A stretch of 64,000 nt of DNA from Betaproteobacteria bacterium HGW-Betaproteobacteria-9 (GTDB lineage: Bacteria > Pseudomonadota > Gammaproteobacteria > Burkholderiales > Burkholderiaceae_C): positions 1 to 64,000 of the forward strand of contig PHCC01000016.1 of the NCBI GenBank assembly GCA_002842215.1, written 5' to 3'. Position numbers and translations under genes: made by a program. Of the stretch, positions 8,867 to 19,707 are shown piece by piece; positions within the stretch are counted from its first letter, which is position 1; the number at the start of each line of letters is the position of its first letter. Below the pieces are notes generated by a model. The model was not told the DNA's origin and did no database searches. It saw only the letters and a program-made list of their open reading frames with translations.

Positions 8867-9700
8867 TTATTGGTTGATCGTTGCGCCGGCTTTTCGCATG
8901 GCTCCGATGTGGCCCCTGAGTTCGTGGACGATGTCCGTGAACTGCGGTGTGTAGGTCACTTCCAGATCGCGCGTGCGCGGAATGTCGATCTCGCGCTGGA
9001 CGACGAAGCGTCCTGGGCTCTTGCTCATGCAATACACCGTGTCGGCCAGAAACACGCTCTCGCGCAGGTCGTGCGTGACCAGGATGACGTTGAATTTCTG
9101 CGCCTCCCACAGGTCGCGCAGCGTGCACCAGAGTTCTTCGCGGGTGAAGGCGTCGAGCGCGCCGAAGGGTTCATCGAGCAGCAGCATCTTGGGCTCGTGG
9201 ATGAGGGCGCGGCAGATGCTGGCGCGCTGCTGCATGCCGCCCGAGAGCTCCCAGGGAAACTTCTTCTCCATGCCACCCAGACCCACGGATTCCAGCAGCT
9301 TCTTCGCGCGCTCCTCGAACTCTTTGCGGCGGTCCTTGTACTGGCTGCGGAAGGGCTCGACGATCTCCAGTGGCAGCAGCACGTTGTCGAGCGTGGTGCG
9401 CCAGGGCAGCAGCGAGGGTGCCTGGAAGGCCATGCCCGAAATCTTGAGCGGGCCGGTCACCGGCTGGCCGTCGATGGTGATCTTGCCCATGCTGGGCATC
9501 TTCAGCCCGGTGGTGAGCTTCATGAAGGTGGACTTGCCGCAGCCCGAAGGGCCGACGATGGCGATGAACTCGCCCTTCTTCACCTTGAGGTTGATGTCTT
9601 CCACCGCGAAGAGGTTCTTGGCCAGCAGGTCGTCGTTGTAGGCGAGCCAGACCTGGTCGAATTCGACAAAGGGCTGGTCGGTGGGGGAGGCGTTGGACAT
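8867..9700 (-). CDS. ABC transporter ATP-binding protein (NMT1/SsuB type)
   Basis: This ATPase subunit has 277 residues. Walker A GPSGCGKST is at residues 50-58, the Q-loop lies in MAFQAPSLLPWRT, the signature is LSGGMQQRASICRAL and Walker B is MLLLDEPFGALD. The start MSNASPTDQP is chosen because the upstream extension of the open frame is unlike any ABC N-terminus and runs into the intergenic gap. It couples with the permease at 8093-8854 and the binding protein at 9769-10800. Confidence 0.92.
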   Translation of the reverse strand: MSNASPTDQPFVEFDQVWLAYNDDLLAKNLFAVEDINLKVKKGEFIAIVGPSGCGKSTFMKLTTGLKMPSMGKITIDGQPVTGPLKISGMAFQAPSLLPWRTTLDNVLLPLEIVEPFRSQYKDRRKEFEERAKKLLESVGLGGMEKKFPWELSGGMQQRASICRALIHEPKMLLLDEPFGALDAFTREELWCTLRDLWEAQKFNVILVTHDLRESVFLADTVYCMSKSPGRFVVQREIDIPRTRDLEVTYTPQFTDIVHELRGHIGAMRKAGATINQ

Positions 9701-9768
9701 GCGGGTTCCCGAAAAAAAGGCCAGCCGCTCCGCAGAGTGTCTGGCCCAGGTCCTGGTCTGGAGAGGGC

Positions 9769-10800
9769 TTATTTTTTGGCCGGCGGCAGCACGTTGAGTT
9801 CGGCGGCGCTGGGCAGCATGGAGCCGTTCCACACCGCCTTGGGATCGACGCGGGTCTTGGTGCCATAGGCGTCCGACACCTGCGAGGCCATCAGCGACAG
9901 CCGGCCGGGGTTGACCTGGCCGAAGCCTTCCTTGCGCGCGTCGGGGCTGGCCAGCACCGAGTCCACGGCCAGTTGCAGGCGGCGCGTTTCCAGCGCCACG
10001 TTGATGATGCCGTCGCGCTCCTTCACGGTGCCGATGGTGCCGGCCGGGTTGGCCATGACTTCCTTGGCGCCTTTGGCGAACGCGGTCAGGAAGGCTTTGA
10101 TGGCGGCCGGGTTTTCCTTGATCAGCTTGGGGCTGGCGATGATGGCGTTGCCGTAGAGCTTCACGCCGTAATCGGCGTAGGGCAGGATCACCACGTCTTC
10201 GGCCTTCACGCCGCGCGCTTCGAGGTTGAGCAGCGAGGTGAACGAAAAGCCGGTGATGGCGTCGATGTCACCACGCACCAGCATGGTTTCGCGCAGCGGC
10301 GGGTCCATCGAGGTCCAGGCCACGTTGCTCACGGCGTTGGCCTTCTGGAAGATCGGGAAGCCCTTGCGGCCAGCGTCGAATACCGGGGCACCGAGCTTCT
10401 TGCCGCTCAGGTCGGCGGGTTTGGTGATGCCGCTCTTCTTGAGCGCCAGCACGGCGGCGGGCGTGTTGTTGTAGACCATCATCACGGCCACCGGCTTGTT
10501 GGGGGCGTCCGGGTTGTTGGCGTGGAACTCCATCAGCGCGGCCATGTCGGCGAAGCCCATGTCGTAGGTGCCCGAGGCCACGCGGGTGACGGTGCCACCC
10601 GAGCCGTTGCCCGAGTCGATGGTCACGTCCAGGCCGGCGGCCTTGAAGTAGCCCTTGGCGGCAGGTTGCAGGAACAGCGCGGCCGGGCCTTCGAAGCGCC
10701 AGTCGAGTTGGAACTTGAGGGCGGTCTGGGCCTGGGCCGAACCGAAGGCGGCCCAGGTGGCGAGGGTGACAGCGGTCTGGATGAAGTGGCGCTTGTTCAT
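9769..10800 (-). CDS. ABC transporter substrate-binding protein, NMT1/THI5 family
   Basis: This periplasmic binding protein has 343 residues. A signal peptide covers about residues 1-25 (ending GSAQAQ), and the mature part starts with the NMT1-type motif LKFQLDWRFEGPAALF. The fold family binds pyrimidine-like precursors, riboflavin, taurine, nitrate and related small molecules. Here the neighbouring deaminase and the shared GntR-type operator point to a purine or ureide, which is inference. The start ATG has GGAG six bases upstream. A strong hairpin sits in its leader. Confidence 0.88.
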   Translation of the reverse strand: MNKRHFIQTAVTLATWAAFGSAQAQTALKFQLDWRFEGPAALFLQPAAKGYFKAAGLDVTIDSGNGSGGTVTRVASGTYDMGFADMAALMEFHANNPDAPNKPVAVMMVYNNTPAAVLALKKSGITKPADLSGKKLGAPVFDAGRKGFPIFQKANAVSNVAWTSMDPPLRETMLVRGDIDAITGFSFTSLLNLEARGVKAEDVVILPYADYGVKLYGNAIIASPKLIKENPAAIKAFLTAFAKGAKEVMANPAGTIGTVKERDGIINVALETRRLQLAVDSVLASPDARKEGFGQVNPGRLSLMASQVSDAYGTKTRVDPKAVWNGSMLPSAAELNVLPPAKK

Positions 10801-10826
10801 GTTTTCTCCGTTGGAATGCGGTGGGG

Positions 10827-10847
10827 GCACGGGCAGGCAGCCCGTGC
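10827..10847 (-). promoter_or_regulatory. Leader hairpin upstream of the NMT1 binding protein
   Basis: A perfect 8-bp stem (GCACGGGC / GCCCGTGC) with a five-base loop sits in the transcribed leader, 27 bases before the start codon at 10800. It could protect the mRNA or be part of a regulatory RNA. Xanthine/uric-acid riboswitches of the NMT1 class are known in front of such genes, but I cannot confirm the consensus here. Confidence 0.35.
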
Positions 10848-10904
10848 GCTCCAGCCGATCAGCAAAAACGATGCCAGCCGCGGTTGGGGCGATCAGGCGC
10901 ACAC

Positions 10905-10925
10905 AAAATGTGTATACAGATTTTT
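10905..10925. promoter_or_regulatory. GntR-type operator before the NMT1 transporter operon
   Basis: The palindromic core TGTATACA (10911-10918) is flanked by AAAATG on the left and GATTTTT on the right, so the A/T arms are also symmetric. The core matches the two perfect sites at 23160 and 25380. It lies about 110 bases upstream of the binding-protein start. Confidence 0.7.
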
Positions 10926-11010
10926 GGCCGCGCGACGCCCTGCGTCATCCTGACTAACCCTGAAATGGTGCATTCGCCCGCTCGTCTGCACCAAAACAAG
11001 AACTGAATGC

Positions 11011-11036
11011 GCACAAAAAAGGCCCCGAAGGGCCTT
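11011..11036 (-). terminator. Intrinsic terminator of the NCS2 permease gene
   Basis: Read on the minus strand this is AAGGCCC, loop TTCG, GGGCCTT, followed by a run of six T. It lies immediately after the permease stop codon at 11039-11041. This is the clearest rho-independent terminator in the window. Confidence 0.9.
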
Positions 11037-11038
11037 GC

Positions 11039-12520
11039 TCAATGTGCGTCCGCGTGTTTGGCCGCTTCGATCGCCGCCGAGGCGTCGCTCCGACCGCCGT
11101 TGAAATACAGGTTCAGCGCCACCGCCGAGATCGAGGCCAGCAGGATGCCGGACTCGATGAGCGGGTGGATCGCGTGCGGCATCCACTGCTTGAAGTTGGG
11201 GGCGATCAGCGGGATCATGCCGACGCCGATGGAGATGGCGACGATGAACAGGTTGTTGCGGTTGCTCTTGTAGTCCACGCTCGCCAGGATGCGGATGCCG
11301 GTGGCGGCCACCATGCCGAACATCACCAGACCCGCGCCACCCAGCACGAAGGTCGGCAGCGACTCGACCAGCGCCGCCATCTTGGGCAGCAGGCCGAGCA
11401 CGATCAGGATCACGCCGCCGGCCACGCAGACGAAGCGGCTTTTCACGCCGGTCACGCCGACCAGGCCGACGTTCTGCGAGAAGCTGGTGTAGGGAAAGGT
11501 GTTGAAGATGCCGCCGATGAGGGTGCCCAGGCCGTCGGTGCGCAGGCCGGCGGTCAGCATCTTCTGGTCGATCTTCTTGCCGGTCAGGTCACCCAGCGCG
11601 AGGAACATGCCGGTGGACTCGATCATGACGACGACCATCACCAGGCTCATGGTCAGGATCAGGATGGGATCGAACACCGGCGCGGCGATTTCGAACGGCA
11701 GCACGATGTCGAACCAGTGGGCCTTGGCGACCTTTTCAAATGTCATCAGGCCAGCGGCGGTGGCGATCACGCCACCGATCACGATGCCCAGCAGCACCGA
11801 GATGTTGGCGACAAAGCCCCTGGCGTACTTGGCGATGAGCAGGATGGCCGCGAGAACGATGGCGGCGATGCCGATGTGCGGGAGCTGCGCGTACTTCGGG
11901 TTGGGGACCGTGCCCACGATGTTGAGGTTCTGAGGAAGCGGCGGAACGGCCCCGCTGGCCGAAGCCTGCTTCGCCGCTTCCAGCCAGGCCAGGTGTTCGG
12001 GGCTGGGGATGCTCGGTGCCGTGGGGCCGAAGGGGTTGCCGAAGATCCAGTTGATGCCGACACGCATGAGGCTGATGCCGATCACCGCGATGATCGTGCC
12101 GGTGACCACGGGCGGAAAGAAACGGAGCATGCGGCTGACGATGGGCGCGATCAGGATGGAGACCACGCCCGCGCCGATGATGGAGCCGAAGATCAGTCCC
12201 GCGCCTTCCACGCTGGGGTTGCTGTTGGCCATGGCCACCATGGGCGCGACGGATGCGAAGGTCACGCCCATCATCACCGGCAGCTTGATCCCGAACCACT
12301 GCGTGGCACCCAGCGACTGGATCAGCGTGACCAGGCCGCAGCAGAACAGGTCGGCCGAGATCAGCATCGCCACCTGCTCGGGGCTGAGCTTGAGCGCGCG
12401 GCCGACGATCAGGGGCACGGCCACCGCGCCGGCGTACATCACCAGCACGTGCTGCAGACCGAGGGCGGTGAGTTTGCCGGCGGGCAGTCGTTCGTCAACC
12501 GGGTGAACAGAGGTGGTCAT
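11039..12520 (-). CDS. NCS2-family purine (xanthine/uric acid) permease
   Basis: This nucleobase:cation symporter has 493 residues and many transmembrane helices. The N-terminal LGLQHVLVMYAGAVAVPLIVG and the NAT signature region SQNVGLVGVTGVKSR are visible, placing it with the xanthine/urate branch rather than uracil carriers. The start MTTSVHPVDERL is chosen because AGGAG lies just upstream and the longer frame adds an unrelated tail. It is monocistronic: a TGTATACA operator lies about 80 bases upstream and an intrinsic terminator directly follows the stop. It is expected to bring in the substrate for the catabolic genes at 18-27 kb. Confidence 0.9.
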   Translation of the reverse strand: MTTSVHPVDERLPAGKLTALGLQHVLVMYAGAVAVPLIVGRALKLSPEQVAMLISADLFCCGLVTLIQSLGATQWFGIKLPVMMGVTFASVAPMVAMANSNPSVEGAGLIFGSIIGAGVVSILIAPIVSRMLRFFPPVVTGTIIAVIGISLMRVGINWIFGNPFGPTAPSIPSPEHLAWLEAAKQASASGAVPPLPQNLNIVGTVPNPKYAQLPHIGIAAIVLAAILLIAKYARGFVANISVLLGIVIGGVIATAAGLMTFEKVAKAHWFDIVLPFEIAAPVFDPILILTMSLVMVVVMIESTGMFLALGDLTGKKIDQKMLTAGLRTDGLGTLIGGIFNTFPYTSFSQNVGLVGVTGVKSRFVCVAGGVILIVLGLLPKMAALVESLPTFVLGGAGLVMFGMVAATGIRILASVDYKSNRNNLFIVAISIGVGMIPLIAPNFKQWMPHAIHPLIESGILLASISAVALNLYFNGGRSDASAAIEAAKHADAH

Positions 12521-12925
12521 GGGCGGCTCCTGGGCAATGGGACTGGGGTAAAGGCCTGCGATGTACGTGGTCGGCATTGTGGTTACATCGCATGCAAAAC
12601 TGTATACAAATTATGTGTACATTCGAATGAGGCCTGCACCGGGAAAACCCTTGCAAGCACCGTGCCGCCTGTGGTGAGATAAAAAAAAGACAGCGAAGCC
12701 ACTGGGCCCGCGGTCACGCCAACGCAGCTCGCAGCGCTTCGCGATGTCGTGCCGGGCAGTCGCTCATATACTGGCAATTCGTCAGCCATAGCCCACGGAA
12801 TCCGAGGAGTGATTTCGGCGCTGGATCAACAGGCTGTTTGTGCGCTGGCCATCCAGCGCCCATTGCCCCGGTTTGATCCATCGGGGTTTTCCGCGTCCCT
12901 ATTGCTCAGGAACGAAAGCGCGCCC
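12521..12925. other. Divergent intergenic region, no gene seen
   Basis: About 400 bases separate the NCS2 permease from the glycan-type gene. The left part carries the GntR-type operator and so the permease promoter. The right part has an imperfect CCCCG/CGGGG hairpin near 12870-12892 followed by a short T-run. The open frames through it (plus from 12749, minus 12583-12789) have no recognisable start signal or family. Confidence 0.5.
12597..12622. promoter_or_regulatory. GntR-type operator before the NCS2 permease
   Basis: TGTATACA is at 12601-12608, with AAAAC on the left and AAATTA on the right. A second, imperfect element (ATGTGTACAT, 12613-12622) follows with centres 14 bases apart. The core is identical to the sites at 10911, 23164 and 25384. 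Confidence 0.65.
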
Positions 12926-13831
12926 ATGCAACGGTTCAAGGTTGACATTCACGAGCCCCTTTGGCGAACCGGTCAAGCCCTGAAAGACGCGGCGTTTCTT
13001 CCGTTGTCGCTGCCAGACAACCGGTATGCGTCCTGGCGCGAGTTCCGCATCTTCGTGGACTTTTTCCGTCGCGGCGATCATTTGAACGCGGACATGACCG
13101 GCATCTTTTCGCCCAAGTTCCAGCTGAAATCGAACATCACAGGACAGCAATTCCTGGCCTTTGCCCAATCGCACGCCGAAGCAGACGTGTGCTTCATCAA
13201 CGTATTCCCGACCCTCCCCTACTATTCCTACAACGTCTGGATGCAAGGCGAGTCGGCGCATCCGGGCTTGTTGCAGCGGGCACAAGCGCTTCTCACGGCC
13301 ACGGGCATCGATTGGAATCTGTCTGCGGCGCCCCGGCACAACCATGCCAACCTGTGTTATGGCAACTTCTGGGTCGGCACGCCCGCGTTCTGGCAGGCGT
13401 ATGTGGGGGACGTGCTGGACCCGATCGCGCATTTTCTCGAAACCAACCCGGATGCTCCAGAAGCCAGGGCCGTGTTTGATGCAGCGCCCCACACGGTCGA
13501 GGCGCCTTTTCTTCCCTTCATCACGGAGCGGCTTTTCTCCACCTTTCTGTCCTTGCATCCCGAGCTCAGGGTGGTCCCTTTTCACGACGCTGGAAGAGAT
13601 CCTTTGCTCCATTGCACGACGGAGTTCCGGCGGGAAGTGGTCTGCCACATGCGGTCCCGGGTTGACCAGGCGGATGCCTCGAACAGCTTTCCCCTGGAAC
13701 TGATTCAGGAACAGGCGCTGTTTTCACGGCTTGCAGCGCTGTATCACAGCGTTCATTTCCAGCTGCACCGCCATCCGCACCTGGTGCCCGAGGAGGTGCC
13801 GCTGGCCCGTTCAGGCCGGGTCCGGTCCTGA
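12926..13831 (+). CDS. Uncharacterised protein, probably glycan-related
   Basis: This 302-residue soluble protein has no signal peptide or membrane segment, and I cannot assign a named family from the sequence. Conserved-looking blocks are FRIFVDFFRRGD, GIFSPKFQLKSN, VCFINVFPTLPYYSYNVW and NFWVGTPAFWQAYVGDV. These resemble proteins that accompany glycosyltransferases in cell-surface polysaccharide clusters. The ATG at 12926 begins the conserved part; the open frame upstream lacks support. It lies 60 bases before a GT92-like gene on the same strand. Codon use is less GC-biased than in neighbouring metabolic genes, so transfer is possible. Confidence 0.6.
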   Translation: MQRFKVDIHEPLWRTGQALKDAAFLPLSLPDNRYASWREFRIFVDFFRRGDHLNADMTGIFSPKFQLKSNITGQQFLAFAQSHAEADVCFINVFPTLPYYSYNVWMQGESAHPGLLQRAQALLTATGIDWNLSAAPRHNHANLCYGNFWVGTPAFWQAYVGDVLDPIAHFLETNPDAPEARAVFDAAPHTVEAPFLPFITERLFSTFLSLHPELRVVPFHDAGRDPLLHCTTEFRREVVCHMRSRVDQADASNSFPLELIQEQALFSRLAALYHSVHFQLHRHPHLVPEEVPLARSGRVRS

Positions 13832-13891
13832 ACCCTCGAGCCTCTTCTTCATCAAGAGACCCAACTGGCGAGACGTTGCCAACCCGAACCC

Positions 13892-15160
13892 ATGAACAGG
13901 CTTCCCACCGTCGGCGTTGCCGCCATCTTCAAAAACGAGAAACCCTATGTCGTTGAATGGCTTGCCCATCATCGCCTGCTGGGCGTCGAGCGTTTTTTCA
14001 TCGCCGACAACGACAGCGATGACGGGACCACCGAGCTGCTGCGATCACTGGCTGCCTGCGGCTTCCTGACCTGTCACCACTTTCCCAGCCCGGTCGGCAC
14101 CGGGGCTCAGTTGTCGGCCTACAGGATGCTGATGCGTGAACACGGCCATGAGGTGGACTGGCTGGCTTTCATCGATGCCGACGAATTCATCTGGCCCATG
14201 GGCGAGGAGCGTTGTTTGCCCGCCTTTGTGCAGGGTTTGGCCCAGCGACACCCCGACATGGGCGCGCTGGTGCTCAATTGGGCGGCCTATGGGTCCAGCG
14301 GACAGCTGCACCAGAAGCCGGGACTGGTCGTTGAACGTTTCACCTGGCATGCGCAGCAGGACCACTTCGCCAACGTGCCCATCAAAACGGTTTTGCGTCC
14401 GAGCGAATTTGCGGAGTTCACCTGTTCCCACAATGCGCTTCTCAAGCCGGGATGCCGCCACCTTCACGCGGATGGTGGCCCCAGACAAACCCACCCGGAC
14501 TATGCCGACATTCCGGAAAAGCGCTACATCCGAAGCGAGCGCGTTTGCTGGGAAGGGTTCCGCGTCAACCATTATGTGGTCAAGTCTTACCAGGAGTTCG
14601 ATCAACGCAAGCGGAGCAAAGGCCGGGCATTTGTCCCCCGCATCCTGAGCCAGAGCTATTTTCTCTGGCATGAAAACGATGAGGTCCAGACACTGCCCGA
14701 TCCGGCTTATCTGGAGCGGTTGCACGCCGAGATCGATCGTATCGAGGCGGCGTTGGCCAAGGCAGGGTGGTCAGACCCGCCAGCCCGGGTAACTGGTCAC
14801 CACCGTCTCCCTTTGGGTGGGCGCGTGGGCGTTGTCGAACGCTCCAGGCAGGGTATGCTGATCCGGGGCTGGTGCCAGGCTTGGCGGGGTCACCAGATCG
14901 GAAAACTGGTGGCGGTCATCAATGGGCAGATCCATGCTGTTCAGCGATTCGAGCCTGCGCCATTGCTCGATGCGCACAAACCAGATCCGGAGCTCAAAGG
15001 ACCGCAGCGGTACCTGAGTCCCCAGGCGCCCGAAGGTTCGGGTTTCCAGGCCTTCGTTCCACTCGATCCCGACGTGGTTGTCGACACACTCGACATTGTC
15101 GGTGTGACCGAAGAAGGCGTCATGACCGAGCCACTTGAGCGAGACCTGCCGGTCGGCTAG
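13892..15160 (+). CDS. Glycosyltransferase, GT92/GT2-like
   Basis: The protein has 422 residues. The N-terminal part (about 1-290) is a GT-A glycosyltransferase: VAAIFKNEKPYVVEWLAHH, then the ADNDSDDGT nucleotide-sugar loop, and FIDADEFIWP carrying a DxD-type metal site. A C-terminal region of about 130 residues has no assignable domain. GT92-type enzymes add galactose or related sugars to surface glycans. It probably forms a small transcription unit with the gene at 12926. Its stop lies one base from the convergent GT11-like stop. Confidence 0.82.
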   Translation: MNRLPTVGVAAIFKNEKPYVVEWLAHHRLLGVERFFIADNDSDDGTTELLRSLAACGFLTCHHFPSPVGTGAQLSAYRMLMREHGHEVDWLAFIDADEFIWPMGEERCLPAFVQGLAQRHPDMGALVLNWAAYGSSGQLHQKPGLVVERFTWHAQQDHFANVPIKTVLRPSEFAEFTCSHNALLKPGCRHLHADGGPRQTHPDYADIPEKRYIRSERVCWEGFRVNHYVVKSYQEFDQRKRSKGRAFVPRILSQSYFLWHENDEVQTLPDPAYLERLHAEIDRIEAALAKAGWSDPPARVTGHHRLPLGGRVGVVERSRQGMLIRGWCQAWRGHQIGKLVAVINGQIHAVQRFEPAPLLDAHKPDPELKGPQRYLSPQAPEGSGFQAFVPLDPDVVVDTLDIVGVTEEGVMTEPLERDLPVG

Positions 15161-15161
15161 A

Positions 15162-16034
15162 TCAGGCGAAGAGTTCTGCGATCTGCTCCGGAGTCCCCAG
15201 CCATTGAAGCCGGGGCATTGAATGCCTGACGTATCGGGTGTCGGATGGCGGAGGCAGGAGGTTGACGTCCGGCCGTTGTTGTGGGTCGAACAGGCCCGCC
15301 ACCGGAATGTGAAGGGTGCACGCATCCGAAAGCCACGCCGCCATCCAGGAAAAAGAGCTGATGGCCAAGGCGATGTGTGACGACCCCATGAGCGTGAGGA
15401 AGTCCTCTTTCGGGGTCCTCGTTCCGGTGAACACCGCGTTGGGGAATCGACGGTGCAAGGCTGCTTCATAAGCCTTGTGGCTGCCGGTCTCACCGACAAA
15501 CACGGGCTTCAGCCCCGTTTCCTTGATCAGCTTTTCATAGTAGGAAAGCGGCAGCGGCCGGTAGTCCGGGTGCACGCCTTTGTACATGTGGTCGGCACCA
15601 TAGAGGCCACCATAGCCCAGGGAAACCAGGTCGGGGTGAGGCCCGTTGAAGATGTCACCAGCGCGGATGTTGATGACCAGGAACTCCGGTCCGAATCCCA
15701 TGCCGGCACCCGCCTTCATGTTGAGCAGGTGCTTGCAGAAGGCGCGGTCGTAGTACTCAAGGCGCATGGCAAAGCCACGGAACGTCGCTCCGGTGTAGCC
15801 GCCATCGCGCAGCGTTGCGGCAAGGCTGGCGATGTCGAACTCGTGCATGCCTTCGATGCCGAAGAGGCTGCCGTGCTCGGCAGCCCTGACGTCGGTTTCG
15901 ATGCCCAGGTCCGGGATGTAGACGTCTGCGACGCAGTGATTTCCGGAGCGTCTGGCCAGCTCCGCACAAAAGAAATACTGGAAAAGCCGATTGCCGGCAC
16001 GGCCCTTGTGCCTGACGAAGAGCGGCTTTTTCAT
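15162..16034 (-). CDS. GT11-like (alpha-1,2-fucosyltransferase family) protein
   Basis: The protein has 290 residues. GT11 landmarks are visible in degenerate form: GRAGNRLFQYFFCAELARR (family GGLGNQMFQY...), VINIRAGDIF (family HIRRGDY) and SSFSWMAAWL (family SSFSWWGAWL). The donor and acceptor are uncertain because the HxRRGD arginine pair is altered to IRAGD. It is convergent with the GT92-like gene, and the maeB stop lies 18 bases upstream of its start. Confidence 0.75.
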   Translation of the reverse strand: MKKPLFVRHKGRAGNRLFQYFFCAELARRSGNHCVADVYIPDLGIETDVRAAEHGSLFGIEGMHEFDIASLAATLRDGGYTGATFRGFAMRLEYYDRAFCKHLLNMKAGAGMGFGPEFLVINIRAGDIFNGPHPDLVSLGYGGLYGADHMYKGVHPDYRPLPLSYYEKLIKETGLKPVFVGETGSHKAYEAALHRRFPNAVFTGTRTPKEDFLTLMGSSHIALAISSFSWMAAWLSDACTLHIPVAGLFDPQQRPDVNLLPPPSDTRYVRHSMPRLQWLGTPEQIAELFA

Positions 16035-16052
16035 GCGCGGTTTCCGTTGCTG

Positions 16053-18353
<2,301 letters not shown>

Positions 18354-18446
18354 CTTGTCTCCAGAATCGGGCCACCCGGCTTGGGCGGGCGGTCATTGTG
18401 GCACGCAGTCTGTCAGCCTTCTGCTGGGACATTCCACAGGTGCCGT

Positions 18447-19700
18447 TCAAGCGGTTTGCAACACATCCAGCAGGGTGCGGGCAACCACTTTGGTGGCGCG
18501 CCGCAGGTCGTCCAGCAGCAGGTTTTCGTCGGCGCGTTTGGCATTCGACTCCCGCACCGTGCGCGGGCCAGCTCCGTAGATCACGCCCGGGATGCCGTGT
18601 TCGCCGTAGATGCGCACGTCGGTGTAGAGCGGTGTGCCGACGGCGGGGATGGGCTCGCCGAACAGCTCGGCACCGTGCTTCTGGATCGCTTCGACCAGCG
18701 GCTGGTTGCCGGGCAGGGGTTTGAGCGCGCGCGCCAGCAGGATGCGTTTGACGTCCACGCTGATCGCCCGGCCACCGCGCGACGGGTTGAAGCTGGCGGC
18801 CGCTTCAGCGATGGTGCGGCGCAGGGCCGCTTCGACCTCGGCCGGGTCCTCCTCGGGGATCATGCGGCGGTCCACCTTCAGCACCACCTTGCCGGGGATC
18901 ACGTTGGTGTTGGTGCCGCCGCTGATCTGGCCCACGTTGAGGTAGGGGTGGGTGATGCCCTCGACTTTCGACGAGACTTTCAGGTAGTCGGCATTGAGTG
19001 AGTAGAGCGCGTTGAGGATGTGCACCGCGCCCTGCAACGCGTCGGTGCCGCTGTCGGGGATTGCGGCGTGCGCCATGTCGCCGTGCACCGTCACCTCCAG
19101 CTGCAGGCAGCCGTTGTGCGCCACCACCACCTGGTAGCTGAAGCCGGCGGCGATCATCAGGTCGGGTTTCGTCAGGCCCTTCTTGAGCAGCCAGTCGGGA
19201 CCGACTTCGCCGCCGTATTCCTCGTCATAGGTTACGTGCAGTTCCACGCCACCCTTCAAGGGTGCACCGAGCGATTCGAGCGCGCGGATGGCGAAGGTGA
19301 AGTTGGCGATGTCGCACTTGCTGACTGCGGTGGCGCGGCCATAGATCTTGCCGTCCACGATCTCGCCGCCGTACGGGTCGTGCGTCCAGCCTTCGCCGGG
19401 CGGCACCACGTCGCCGTGGGCGTTGAGCGCGATGGTCTTGCCGCCGTCGCCGAAGCGGCGGCGCACGATCAGGTTGGTGATGGTCTCCAGGCCGGCGGCC
19501 TTCACCTCGGCTTCGGGCACGGCGTGTTTTTCGGCGGCCAGGCCCATGGCGGCCAGCAGCTCGGCCGTGCGTTCGGCGTGCGGCGCGTTGTTGCCGGGCG
19601 GCGTGTCGGTGGGCACGCGCACGAGTTCCTGCAGGAACCGCACTTCCTCGTCGAAGTGGGCGTCGATCCATGCGTCGAGTTTTTGTTGTGGTGTGGTCAT
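18447..19700 (-). CDS. M20 family amidohydrolase/peptidase in the allantoin operon
   Basis: This ArgE/DapE-type metallohydrolase has 417 residues. Metal and catalytic residues are visible: ALNAHGDVVPPGEGW (His, Asp), TYDEEYGGEVGPDW (Glu pair) and the dimerisation lid with GQISGGTNTNVIPG. It starts seven bases after the stop of the UraD-AllC fusion and is the last gene of the gntR-puuE-uraD/allC operon. The operon context suggests an N-carbamoyl or ureido compound such as ureidoglycolate as substrate, which is inference; the family also covers deacylases and peptidases. Confidence 0.82.
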   Translation of the reverse strand: MTTPQQKLDAWIDAHFDEEVRFLQELVRVPTDTPPGNNAPHAERTAELLAAMGLAAEKHAVPEAEVKAAGLETITNLIVRRRFGDGGKTIALNAHGDVVPPGEGWTHDPYGGEIVDGKIYGRATAVSKCDIANFTFAIRALESLGAPLKGGVELHVTYDEEYGGEVGPDWLLKKGLTKPDLMIAAGFSYQVVVAHNGCLQLEVTVHGDMAHAAIPDSGTDALQGAVHILNALYSLNADYLKVSSKVEGITHPYLNVGQISGGTNTNVIPGKVVLKVDRRMIPEEDPAEVEAALRRTIAEAAASFNPSRGGRAISVDVKRILLARALKPLPGNQPLVEAIQKHGAELFGEPIPAVGTPLYTDVRIYGEHGIPGVIYGAGPRTVRESNAKRADENLLLDDLRRATKVVARTLLDVLQTA

Positions 19701-19707
19701 GGGTGGT

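Noticed and set aside
11042..12682. 546-residue plus-strand frame opposite the NCS2 permease
   Set aside because: Its sequence is a His/Asp/Gly-rich antisense shadow, while the minus strand has the permease, its terminator and its operator.
12749..12925. N-terminal extension of the glycan-type gene
   Set aside because: The extra 59 codons lack a start signal and family similarity, and part of the stretch looks like a hairpin; the start at 12926 is preferred.
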